Source: Cohnella terricola (GTDB taxonomy: Bacteria; Bacillota; Bacilli; Paenibacillales; Paenibacillaceae). From it: 64,000 nucleotides of DNA. The first letter of the stretch is position 1, and the number at the start of each line of letters is the position of its first letter. The position numbers and the translations under genes are program-made. Positions 1-7,923 of this stretch are shown here, piece by piece. The notes below the pieces were generated by a model. It was not told the DNA's origin, did no database searches, and saw only the letters and a list, made by a program, of their open reading frames with translations. The DNA lies in the NCBI RefSeq assembly GCF_007786475.1, contig NZ_VNJJ01000001.1:62001-126000 (forward strand), read 5' to 3'.

Positions 1-290
1 GCGGCGGGAGTAACATTATCTACACATTGGCGCCTTTTATTTTGATGTTCGCCATTTTTTATTTCCTGCTGATTCGTCCGCAACAAAAGAAGCAAAAGCA
101 ACGCGGAGCGATGCTGAACGCTTTGAAAAAAGGAGATAAAGTGGTGACGGTCGGGGGCTTGCACGGCACGATCTCGGAAATCACCGACGACACAGTCGTC
201 ATTAAAGTGAACGATGTTACGAAGCTTACGTTCGACCGTTCTTCCGTGAATAATGTCTCCGCTCGCTCTACGGAGTCGGAGAAAGCATAA
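1..290 (+). CDS. yajC: YajC, Sec translocase accessory subunit (5' end outside window)
   Basis: Small single-span membrane protein that associates with SecDF and the Sec translocon. The reading frame is open from the left edge: residues read GGSNIIYTLAPFILM before the conserved FLLIRPQQKK stretch, as in full-length YajC, so the true start lies upstream and the TTG at 27 is not needed. A hydrophobic span is followed by the basic RPQQKKQKQR segment and the conserved block around GDKVVTVGGLHGTI, which is typical of the soluble part of YajC. About 95 residues are visible. A hairpin terminator follows directly, so the gene ends its transcription unit; secD lies about 4.4 kb downstream rather than adjacent. 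Confidence 0.93.
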   Translation, partial: GGSNIIYTLAPFILMFAIFYFLLIRPQQKKQKQRGAMLNALKKGDKVVTVGGLHGTISEITDDTVVIKVNDVTKLTFDRSSVNNVSARSTESEKA

Positions 291-306
291 TCAAGCTTAT
301 CCAGCA

Positions 307-355
307 AAAAAGCCTTCTCGCCAGGACTCTACTCCATGGCGGGAAGGCTTTTTTT
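307..355. terminator. Rho-independent terminator, probably bidirectional
   Basis: A long stem (arms about 310-323 and 337-350, AAGCCTTCTCGCCA against TGGCGGGAAGGCTT) followed by a T-run on the plus strand and preceded by an A-run that serves the minus strand. It ends yajC and overlaps the last codons of the convergent PAP2 gene. Confidence 0.88.
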
Positions 356-1180
356 GTCGCGGTTACGAAGGAGCAATCTCGAATGCGATCTATTCTCCGC
401 CCATGCGCCTGCTCTGAGGCCGACATAAGCGGACAGAATGGCGAGCGCAACTCCAGCCACCATATCGGTGAACCAGTGAATCCCTAGATAGAATATGGAG
501 AACACGATGACGCCGGCATTAATCCAGTTAAACACCGCCCAGCGGCGAATGCCCGACTTGCTGGCCAGTAATGCGAGCGTAACGGAAATCGACGTATGCA
601 GGCTAGGAAAGCAATTATCCAAGCCAGACAGCGACCGATATTCCTGTTCGAAGGTCGGGAATACGTCCAGCATCAGAAAGTGGACTTGAGAGTGCGCAAA
701 CCATACTTCGTTAACCGGAACGAACAAATAAAAAGGAACGGCGACGAAATAATTGACCAAGATCGCGATACAAAAAGCGTAGTACATTTTCATGTTGCCC
801 CGTTGCGTGTAGATGCCGACGGAAGCGATCATGGCTGATTGGAACAGGACGAGATAGAAGACTGCGCACACGGCTGTTAACAGATCGGAATGAATGTTGT
901 CCTGCAGCCATACGTGCCAGTTCCCTTCCCACCCGGTAAGAGGAGAGGTGAGGTCGTAGGTGATGCCGATCCATTTCTCTAATCGGAGCTCGTTTTTGTT
1001 CACAAGCATAATGGCTATAACAGAAATAAAGAAAAGCAAATACTTTCGGGAAACGACCAAAGACTTGACGAATGCCCATGCTGCCGCGAAAGGCTGGCGC
1101 CCCGTTCCGAACACGATCAGAACGACAACTGCGATGAGCGTTGAGTAAGCCACAGTCGACATGTTGTGAAATAAAACCAT
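329..1180 (-). CDS. PAP2-superfamily membrane phosphatase / inositolphosphotransferase-like protein
   Basis: Polytopic membrane protein of the PAP2 (lipid phosphatase) superfamily, 283 residues. The signature is in the C-terminal third: PSLHTS near residue 190 (histidine proton donor) and GIHWFTDMVAG near residue 232 (nucleophilic His and its Asp partner). The arginine of the usual SRxxxGxHxxxD motif is missing, as in the inositolphosphoryl-transferase-like branch (family knowledge). ATG at 1180 sits 6 bases after GGGAGG. The substrate cannot be read from sequence; undecaprenyl pyrophosphate or a phospholipid head group are possibilities. It stands alone, convergent to yajC, between yajC and the TIGR04086 gene, which are neighbours in Bacillus. 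Confidence 0.8.
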   Translation of the reverse strand: MVLFHNMSTVAYSTLIAVVVLIVFGTGRQPFAAAWAFVKSLVVSRKYLLFFISVIAIMLVNKNELRLEKWIGITYDLTSPLTGWEGNWHVWLQDNIHSDLLTAVCAVFYLVLFQSAMIASVGIYTQRGNMKMYYAFCIAILVNYFVAVPFYLFVPVNEVWFAHSQVHFLMLDVFPTFEQEYRSLSGLDNCFPSLHTSISVTLALLASKSGIRRWAVFNWINAGVIVFSIFYLGIHWFTDMVAGVALAILSAYVGLRAGAWAENRSHSRLLLRNRDKKSLPAME

Positions 1181-1251
1181 GACTTGCCTCCCAATTGATT
1201 CCAGTAAATCTGACTCCTATTATTATAGCACAATATTGGAACTTTATCTCT

Positions 1252-1650
1252 TCACCGCGAACTCGATCCGGTGTTCACGCCAAGCATTCCTCCAAGAGCT
1301 CCTGCGAGACAAGTCACGAGCAATAAAATCGGAACGGCGCTCGTCCAGCCCGCATCGGTGGCGAGGAAGCTGATCGTCAGAAGCAGCACCGCATAGAATA
1401 AGCCGTTGGCGAGCCCGAAATACCATCCGCGTCTTCCCGAACGTCTGGCGGATACGAAGCCGCCGGCAAGCGCCGCGAAGCCGTGCACGCCGAACACCCA
1501 TGTCTGCAGATTGGATTCTTTGAAAGATGAACCTGTCAGTAGAACGGACAATAAGATGGCTCCAATCGCCAGCCATATTCCGGACCAGTAAATGCCGGAA
1601 GCGACTGGCGACGCGTTGCGCAAGCCGAAAAGGCGAGTAAACAGATGCAA
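1252..1650 (-). CDS. TIGR04086-family small membrane protein (YrzE-like)
   Basis: A 132-residue protein with four predicted membrane spans and a glycine-rich stretch after the second (GFAALAGGFVSARRSGRRGW), matching the TIGR04086 family found beside yajC in Bacillales. The function of the family is not established. The start is TTG at 1650: AAGGAG lies 9 bases upstream and no in-frame ATG is better placed. The family assignment rests on length, hydropathy pattern and location. Confidence 0.72.
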   Translation of the reverse strand: MHLFTRLFGLRNASPVASGIYWSGIWLAIGAILLSVLLTGSSFKESNLQTWVFGVHGFAALAGGFVSARRSGRRGWYFGLANGLFYAVLLLTISFLATDAGWTSAVPILLLVTCLAGALGGMLGVNTGSSSR

Positions 1651-1849
1651 GGATCATCACTCCTTGTGGAAATAGGATTTGTAACAGCTTATGGCAATTC
1701 AAGGAAACCTAGTACAGGCTAACCGTCATTCCCATATTTTCTGCGGCAGCGATCGGAATGAGCGCCCGAGAGATCGGTGACACTATATGTCCGGGCCACC
1801 ATTATTCGGTCGGATGCACGCCACCCGGTCAAAGCGCGGAGGGATTTGC

Positions 1850-2554
1850 ATGGAAATGACGGCTATTTTGCTTCGAACGACTTTCATGTATTTTTTCGTA
1901 TTTCTGATCTTGCGGCTGATGGGCAAACGCGAGATCGGCAAGCTTTCGGTATTCGACCTAGTCATTTCGATCATGATTGCGGAGATCGCCGTCATCGTTA
2001 TCGAAACGACTGAAAAATCCCTTTTGTCGGCGGTGTCGCCGATCCTTCTCCTAGTTCTCATTCAAATCGGCTTCGCCTTTCTATCGCTCAAAAGTCGTAA
2101 GATACGCATGCTTCTAGACGGCAAGCCGAGCGTACTTATACGCGACGGGCACCTCAATCGCAAGGAAATGCTTAAGCAGAGATATAATCTTGACGATCTG
2201 TTGCTCCAATTGCGGGAAAAGCAGGTCGCCGCGGTCGAGGACGTGGAGTTAGCCGTGCTCGAGTCCACCGGCAAGCTTTCGGTTATCACGAAGAAGACGG
2301 ACGGGCGAGAAGCGCAAGGAGAATCTCGACCGTCGTCTTCAGATAAATCCGAACAGGGGCCGGTCATTCGCTATGAAGTGCTTCCGATGCCTCTGATCAT
2401 GGATGGGATTGTGCAAGACGAGAACTTGGAGAAGCTGGGAAAAACGCGATTTTGGCTCAAAAACGAGCTGCAAAAATTCGACGTGGATAACTTCAAACAG
2501 GTATTTTTGTGCAGCATTGATCATAAGGGCAAACTATACGTGGATAAAAAATAA
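1850..2554 (+). CDS. DUF421 (YetF/YcaP-like) membrane protein
   Basis: A 234-residue protein with three N-terminal membrane spans, including the family hallmark LMGKREIGKLSVFDLVIS, followed by a soluble C-terminal DUF421 region (about residues 75-225) with the conserved stretch DDLLLQLREKQ. The start was set at ATG 1850, 6 bases after GCGGAGGG; an upstream in-frame start at 1787 would add 21 residues without a ribosome binding site. Several family members in Bacillus are linked to spore or envelope stress, but no activity is known. It is convergent with spoVB, with only 4 bases between the stop codons. Confidence 0.82.
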   Translation: MEMTAILLRTTFMYFFVFLILRLMGKREIGKLSVFDLVISIMIAEIAVIVIETTEKSLLSAVSPILLLVLIQIGFAFLSLKSRKIRMLLDGKPSVLIRDGHLNRKEMLKQRYNLDDLLLQLREKQVAAVEDVELAVLESTGKLSVITKKTDGREAQGESRPSSSDKSEQGPVIRYEVLPMPLIMDGIVQDENLEKLGKTRFWLKNELQKFDVDNFKQVFLCSIDHKGKLYVDKK

Positions 2555-2558
2555 CGGA

Positions 2559-4127
2559 TTATGAAGAAGGTTTTCTAGGGAAAAATCGCCCGATGAGCGG
2601 TATTCGGGCCGCATCGTTACGATCGACCAACTTCAGCATAACGATCAGAACTATGTATACGAGGATGGCGATGAAGCCGGAAACGGCCAGGTTCAAGCTG
2701 CTTTGGCCGAACGGATCATAATTCCATATTCGTAAGGCAGCCGCGCTCATGACGACCATAGCCAGGGTTACCTTAAGAAAGTCGAGCGGCTGCATTCTGA
2801 AGCCGGTCAGCTTGGCTACGCTGATCCAATGAAGCAAGGTGACAAGCATCATATTAACGCTGATGGCGATTACAGCTCCGACGATGCCGAATCTAGGATC
2901 GGAGGCCAGTTCGACGATCAAGAGCAGTTTGACGGCCGCTCCGGCGAACGTGTTAAACAACGCCGTTCCTGGCCGGTTAAGCGCTTGAAGCGCCGCCTGC
3001 AGCGGAGCCTGCATATAGAGGAAAATGGCCAGAGGGGCCATCCACCGCAGCATGTCTGCCATTGAATCGTTGCCATACAGAAGCGTGCATAAAGGGCTTG
3101 CGAGCAGCCCCATCAGCACGACGAACGGGGCACCCGTCATGACGGCCAGCTTCATCGACTGATGAAGCCTGACGTGAATCGTTGTCCAATCTTCGCGCGA
3201 CGCTGCTTCAGATAGCGAGGGGACGAGGGATACCGCCAATGAGTAGGTGAGCGCCCCCGGCAGAAGTAGAAGCGGGATGACCATGCCTTGCAAGGCGCCG
3301 TATTGCGCCGTGGCTCCCGCGGCGGCAACGCCCGCAAACGTCAAACTTCTGACGGTAAGAATGGACTCAAGCAAATAGGAAAGAGATCCGATCATTTTGC
3401 TCCCCGTAACCGGAACTGCGGTATGCAGCAACTCCCTCGCATAACCTTTTTTTCTCGCCGATCCGGCAGATTCGGCTTCGGCGGGTTTGCGGCGATCCCG
3501 GACGAATTGAAACCAGAGAACGAGCAAACCCGCGAGCTCGCCCGCGACCATCCCGAGAACGCCCCCCGCGGCCGCCATCTCCAAACCGTACGGCAACAAC
3601 ATCCATGCGAACAGCAAGGTGAGCACGATCCGAAATACCGTTTCAGATGTTTGGGACAACGCCGTCGGAATCATATTTTGTTTGCCTTGGAAATATCCGC
3701 GCCATACGGAGGATAACGCGGCGAGCGGGAGTACAGGAATCATGGCCAGGAATGCGGAATGAACGCGGGAATCGGTCATGATTCGCGTCGAGATAAAGTC
3801 CGACAAAATTAAGCAAGCCGCGGCCGCGGCCAAACTGATCGATAGGGAGATCGTTACCGCGACCTTTAATATTCGGCGACCCGATTCGCGGTCGTTCCTA
3901 GAATCCGCTTCGGCGACGAGCTTGGCAACGGCGAGAGGAATTCCTCCGGATATGATCGTGAGAAGCACGATCATGAATGGAAAGACCAATTGTATGAGGC
4001 CGACGCCTTCCGCGCCAATCATCCTCGGCAACGCGATGCGGGGAACAAATCCGAGCACCCGGTTCAAAAGCCCAGCGGCCAGCAGGATCATGGCGCCCTG
4101 GATGAAAGATTGTTTGCGAGAACTCAA
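2559..4127 (-). CDS. spoVB: Stage V sporulation protein B, lipid II flippase-like (MOP superfamily)
   Basis: A 522-residue membrane protein with about 14 spans of the MATE/MurJ-like polysaccharide transporter family. In Bacillus SpoVB is needed for spore cortex synthesis and is thought to flip peptidoglycan precursor. The N-terminal GAMILLAAGLLNRVLGFVPR and the GxGLxQLVFP-type segment near residue 42 are typical. Start is TTG at 4127 with AGAGGG 6 bases upstream. It is divergent from comN, which also neighbours spoVB in B. subtilis, so the identity rests on both sequence and synteny. Confidence 0.88.
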   Translation of the reverse strand: MSSRKQSFIQGAMILLAAGLLNRVLGFVPRIALPRMIGAEGVGLIQLVFPFMIVLLTIISGGIPLAVAKLVAEADSRNDRESGRRILKVAVTISLSISLAAAAACLILSDFISTRIMTDSRVHSAFLAMIPVLPLAALSSVWRGYFQGKQNMIPTALSQTSETVFRIVLTLLFAWMLLPYGLEMAAAGGVLGMVAGELAGLLVLWFQFVRDRRKPAEAESAGSARKKGYARELLHTAVPVTGSKMIGSLSYLLESILTVRSLTFAGVAAAGATAQYGALQGMVIPLLLLPGALTYSLAVSLVPSLSEAASREDWTTIHVRLHQSMKLAVMTGAPFVVLMGLLASPLCTLLYGNDSMADMLRWMAPLAIFLYMQAPLQAALQALNRPGTALFNTFAGAAVKLLLIVELASDPRFGIVGAVIAISVNMMLVTLLHWISVAKLTGFRMQPLDFLKVTLAMVVMSAAALRIWNYDPFGQSSLNLAVSGFIAILVYIVLIVMLKLVDRNDAARIPLIGRFFPRKPSS

Positions 4128-4293
4128 TGGGATCCCTCTTCCCTTGAATGGGTTAGTCCATATGTATGCGAGGGTTGTCCGGCTTCATGCTAATCTACCG
4201 GCAGGAAAATTGCCCTTGAATATCGAAAGAATTAAGAGCATCATTAAGAACGGCGCTTTTTACGCGTTTACGACAGACCGGGAGGGAACCGCA

Positions 4294-4596
4294 GTGGAAG
4301 AACTTGAAAAAAAATTGCCGAACGATGAAATGGTGGCATCCGATAGCGGATCCTCGCTTTCCGAATTCGAATTGAACGAGACGATTGCCCAGCTATGCCA
4401 GAGCAAAGCGGAGGAATTTCGCTTGATCGGATATGAGCAAGTGACCGGACCGGATGTATGGGAGTGCGTAAGCGATAAATATCATAAAAAAGGCACCCCG
4501 CCTCTATACGAGGTCGTGAACGACATTTTGTCGTTGAAGGTGACGCAATTCATGAATTTTATTACGCTAAGCATGTACAGGGGCGAAATTCGATAA
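4294..4596 (+). CDS. comN: ComN-like post-transcriptional regulator
   Basis: Short soluble protein of 100 residues of the post-transcriptional regulator family that includes B. subtilis ComN (YrzD), which affects comE mRNA. The start is GTG at 4294, 7 bases after GGGAGGG; the frame is open for hundreds of bases upstream on the opposite side of spoVB but this has no coding character. The C-terminal half (GPDVWECVSDKYHKKG through LYEVVNDILSLKVTQFMNF) carries the family core. It lies between spoVB and the secD promoter, as in Bacillus, and is followed at once by a terminator. Confidence 0.82.
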   Translation: MEELEKKLPNDEMVASDSGSSLSEFELNETIAQLCQSKAEEFRLIGYEQVTGPDVWECVSDKYHKKGTPPLYEVVNDILSLKVTQFMNFITLSMYRGEIR

Positions 4597-4608
4597 TCGA
4601 AATCGACG

Positions 4609-4640
4609 AAAAAAGCCTTCCTTCGCGAAAGGCTTTTTTG
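4609..4640 (+). terminator. Rho-independent terminator after comN
   Basis: AAAAAAGCCTT and AAGGCTTTTTT form a stem around a CTTCGCG-type loop, with a T-run. Its last bases overlap the -35 box of the secD promoter, so termination and initiation are packed together. Confidence 0.85.
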
Positions 4641-4667
4641 ACTTCTTTTTCATCGCGTAGGTATAAT
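4638..4667 (+). promoter_or_regulatory. Sigma-A promoter for secD-secF
   Basis: TTGACT at 4638-4643 and TATAAT at 4662-4667 with an 18-base spacer, 37 bases before the secD start codon. Confidence 0.75.
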
Positions 4668-4703
4668 AGGAACATTGAGAATTGAAAGGGGACCGCAATA
4701 GAG

Positions 4704-5978
4704 ATGAAACGAATTATAGCTTTCGTGCTCGTTGTTCTCGTAAGCTTCGGAATTATGGGGTATTTCACTCCGGGGTTGCTGAACGAAACGAAGCTTGGGC
4801 TTGACCTGAAAGGCGGAGTCGAAATTCTGTACGAGGCGCATCCGATTACGGAAGGCGGCACCGTAACGAAGGAAACTCTGAAACAAACTGCCCTGAGCTT
4901 GGAAAAGCGCGCGAATAAATCTGGCGTGGCCGAACCCGAAGTCACGACGGAAGGAAATAACAGAATTCGTCTTAAAATTGCGGTTTCGACGGGAACGACC
5001 GATAAGGAACGCGACGAAGCGATTCAGAAGATTCGCGATTTGATGAAAAAGCCTGCGGAGCTTACATTCCGCAGCGCAGCCGGATGCGCGGACGGCTCTT
5101 ATTGCACGACCGAGCTGTTGGGTTCCGACTTTAAAGAAGGCGCGGCTAAGGTCGAATTCGACAATCTGAACCGCCCTTTGGTTCGGATTGAAGTAAAAGA
5201 CAAGCAGTTGTTGGCGGATGTATCGAGTAAGCTCGTCCGTAAAAATCTCGCGATCTATTTGGATGAAGATCTAATCTCGGATCCTGAAGTTCAGCAGCCG
5301 CTGACGGACGGAACCGCGGTCATCAGCGGTCAACGTACGAGGGCGGACGCTCAGAATCTGGCCGATATTATCAATTTGGGTTCTTTGCCGCTCAAAATTA
5401 CCGAGAAATATACGCAAAGCGTCGGAGCGACGCTCGGCAAGCAATCCTTGCATGATACGCTGTTCGCCGGGGGCCTTGCTTCCGTACTTATTCTGCTGTT
5501 CATGCTTGTGCTCTATCGCATCCCAGGTCTTGTGGCGAGCATCTGCTTGATCGTGTTCGTGTGGGTACTGCTCGGGATCTTCTATTTGATGGGGGCGACG
5601 CTTACGCTTCCGGGCATCGCGGCGTTCGTTCTTGGCATCGGGATTGCCGTCGACTCGAACATTATTACGGCCGAACGGATCAAGGACGAGCTTCGCAGCG
5701 GCAAGACGATCACTTCGTCGCTTCGCGCCGGAGCCAAGAACAGCTTCCGGACGATTATCGACGCTCACATTACGACGATTATCGCCGGATTCGTCCTCTA
5801 TTTTATGGGCCACGGCGTGGTCAAGAGCTTCGCGCTCGTCTTGCTGTGGAGTATCGTCATCAACGTGGTGACGAACGTATTTTTGCCGCGTTATCTGCTT
5901 TCGCTCCTCATCAAGAGCGGATATTTCAACAAGCCTAAGTTTTACAGCGTGAAGGAGAGTGAAATCAGTGCGCTCTAA
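4704..5978 (+). CDS. secD: Protein translocase subunit SecD
   Basis: SecD uses the proton motive force with SecF to help pull exported proteins through SecYEG. The 424-residue protein has an N-terminal membrane span, the GLDLKGGVEILYEA motif (about residues 33-46), a large extracytoplasmic P1-type region, and five C-terminal spans with GIAVDSNIITAERIKDE near residue 312. ATG at 4704 lies behind GAAAGGGG with a somewhat long spacing. In B. subtilis SecD and SecF are one fused polypeptide; here they are two overlapping genes. Confidence 0.96.
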   Translation: MKRIIAFVLVVLVSFGIMGYFTPGLLNETKLGLDLKGGVEILYEAHPITEGGTVTKETLKQTALSLEKRANKSGVAEPEVTTEGNNRIRLKIAVSTGTTDKERDEAIQKIRDLMKKPAELTFRSAAGCADGSYCTTELLGSDFKEGAAKVEFDNLNRPLVRIEVKDKQLLADVSSKLVRKNLAIYLDEDLISDPEVQQPLTDGTAVISGQRTRADAQNLADIINLGSLPLKITEKYTQSVGATLGKQSLHDTLFAGGLASVLILLFMLVLYRIPGLVASICLIVFVWVLLGIFYLMGATLTLPGIAAFVLGIGIAVDSNIITAERIKDELRSGKTITSSLRAGAKNSFRTIIDAHITTIIAGFVLYFMGHGVVKSFALVLLWSIVINVVTNVFLPRYLLSLLIKSGYFNKPKFYSVKESEISAL

Positions 5979-6882
5979 GAGATCGTTCGACTTTGTCAAA
6001 ACCAGCCCATTTTTCCTTTCCATTTCCGCTGTGATATTGCTCATCGGTCTGGTCTTTGTCGGAATTTTCGGCATGAATTACGGCATCGATTTCAGCTCGG
6101 GAACGTCGGTCGACGTGACGACCTCCAAAACGCTGGATGAAGCTCAAGTGAAAGAATTTTTAAATAAGCAGCAACTTGGGGATTACACGCTTGCTCCCGG
6201 AGAGAAACGGGAATCGATCCGTTTTAAGACGGCGCTCGACGAGAATCAGGAAAAGCAGTTCAAGGCGGATTTCCAAGCCGCGCTTGATCCGAATGCCTCC
6301 TTCGAGATCAATATCGTCGACGTCGACATTGCTAAGGAACAGGAAACGAATGCGTTGATCGGGCTGGCCGTGGCCAGCTTGGGCATCATGATCTACGTCA
6401 GCATTCGTTTCGAGTGGCGTTTTGCGCTCGGCGCGATCATATCGACCGTATACGATGCCTTGTTCGTTATCTGCATGTTCTCGATCTTCCGTCTGGAGGT
6501 TAACCTTCCGTTCATATTGGCGGTACTGACGATCATAGGTTATTCCATCAATGATACGATCGTCATCTTCGACCGAATCCGGGAGAACTTGCGTTTCGCC
6601 AAAATCAAATCCCATGCGGATTTGGAACGTCTAGTCAACGATAGTATCTGGCAAACGTTGGCGCGCTCGATCAATACCGTTATTACCGTATTGATCGCCG
6701 CCGTCTGCTTGTTCATCTTCGGCGGGGAATCGATTAAGCTGTTCTCGCTCGCGATGATCTTCGGATTGGCCAGCGGTGCGTATTCATCGATCTTCATCGC
6801 TAGCCAAATCTGGCTCTTCTTGAAGAAGAAGCAGCCGATCAAGAAAGTCGCGGTTAAACCGCAAAGCGCGAATACGCCTTAA
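5968..6882 (+). CDS. secF: Protein translocase subunit SecF
   Basis: Partner of SecD, 304 residues, with six membrane spans, the GIDFSSGTSVDV motif near residue 36 and IIGYSINDTIVIFDRIREN near residue 190. The GTG at 5968 was chosen because AAGGAG (5952-5957) precedes it by 10 bases; another GTG at 5959 is only one base from that site. The start overlaps the secD coding region by 11 bases, which suggests translational coupling and equal amounts of the two subunits. Confidence 0.95.
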   Translation: MRSKRSFDFVKTSPFFLSISAVILLIGLVFVGIFGMNYGIDFSSGTSVDVTTSKTLDEAQVKEFLNKQQLGDYTLAPGEKRESIRFKTALDENQEKQFKADFQAALDPNASFEINIVDVDIAKEQETNALIGLAVASLGIMIYVSIRFEWRFALGAIISTVYDALFVICMFSIFRLEVNLPFILAVLTIIGYSINDTIVIFDRIRENLRFAKIKSHADLERLVNDSIWQTLARSINTVITVLIAAVCLFIFGGESIKLFSLAMIFGLASGAYSSIFIASQIWLFLKKKQPIKKVAVKPQSANTP

Positions 6883-6905
6883 GCATCAGGAAAGGAGTGG
6901 CTCTA

Positions 6906-7847
6906 ATGGCTATGGACCATCGCTCCGTCTCTGCGGAACGCGGTACCCTGGTTTCCTTGTGGGGGCTGCTCGGCATGTTTATCGTTAAAGGCTCCGTCGG
7001 ATGGCTGACGGGGAGCAAAGCGCTGCTAGCGGACGCTTGCCACTCCGCGGCGGATTGTGCGCATACGCTAACCTCCTATCTGGGCATGCGTAAAGCGCGA
7101 TTGAATCCGAACGCCGCCGGTTCTCCGCGGCAACAGCCGGAAGTCGCGGCGGCGATCGTCTTATCCGCGATCTTGTTCGTTGCGGGTATCGAAATGGGAG
7201 TCTCCTCGATCCGCACGGTCGCGAGCGGCGCAGATAAAGCTCCAGGCGTGGGAGCGGTCGTCGTCATTGCCGTCGGAATCGGGGTCAGGGAAGGCCTTGT
7301 TAGGTACAGGCGCAATAGCGACAGCCGCTTTGGAATCCGCGGAGATCGGGCGGGGGACAATCGTTCCGATATTTTCGCATCGCTTACAGCTTTGGTTGGA
7401 ACTTCCGGCGCCGTCGTAGGCGACATGTACGATATGCCGTTCCTGTTCGTGCTCGATCCGGCCGCGGGCCTCGTCATCTCGGTATTCGTTATCCGTATGG
7501 GGTATCGCATGACGTCGGGCGTTGTCCGCTCATCCAAACCAAACGGGATGGACGATTCGGATACGCAAACGCTGATCGAAGCGGTGCAGATTATCGACGG
7601 CGTCGTTGCTGTAGATGAAGTGAAGGCCAGGGAGCATGGGCACTACGTCATCTTGGACGTCTCCATACGGGTCAACCCGCGAATTAGCGTATTTGAAGGA
7701 CAGGATGTCGCTCATCGTGTGCGGAGGATCTTGACCAAACGGTTCCTTCACGTCATCGACGTTAACGTCAAAGTGCAGCCTTACGATGCCGGTTATCCTT
7801 ACAAATCGAATCACCAGCAAGAAGAGCTTTCTTCGCTCTTGCAATAA
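6906..7847 (+). CDS. Cation diffusion facilitator (CDF) family transporter
   Basis: Predicted divalent metal (Zn, Mn or Fe) / proton antiporter of 313 residues. The first metal-site segment DACHSAADCAHT is at about residues 40-51 and the second, DNRSDIFAS, near residue 153; the usual HxxxD in that second segment reads DNRSD, which may change metal preference. A C-terminal cytoplasmic domain (about 215-300) has the CDF ferredoxin-like fold sequence with EHGHYVILDVSIRVNP. AAAGGAG stands 8 bases before ATG 6906. It probably belongs to the secDF transcript (23-base gap) and ends at a terminator before recJ. Confidence 0.85.
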   Translation: MAMDHRSVSAERGTLVSLWGLLGMFIVKGSVGWLTGSKALLADACHSAADCAHTLTSYLGMRKARLNPNAAGSPRQQPEVAAAIVLSAILFVAGIEMGVSSIRTVASGADKAPGVGAVVVIAVGIGVREGLVRYRRNSDSRFGIRGDRAGDNRSDIFASLTALVGTSGAVVGDMYDMPFLFVLDPAAGLVISVFVIRMGYRMTSGVVRSSKPNGMDDSDTQTLIEAVQIIDGVVAVDEVKAREHGHYVILDVSIRVNPRISVFEGQDVAHRVRRILTKRFLHVIDVNVKVQPYDAGYPYKSNHQQEELSSLLQ

Positions 7848-7864
7848 TCGGATGATGATAAGAT

Positions 7865-7896
7865 CCGCCGCCGGCTTGGCGGCGGGTTTTTGTTTG
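7865..7896 (+). terminator. Rho-independent terminator after the CDF gene
   Basis: Eight GC pairs (CCGCCGCC / GGCGGCGG) around GGCTT, then GTTTTTGTTT. It lies between the CDF stop and the recJ start, so recJ is either read through or has its own weak promoter. Confidence 0.85.
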
Positions 7897-7923
7897 CGTT
7901 CGGGGAACGGGAAGGGGTTCTAC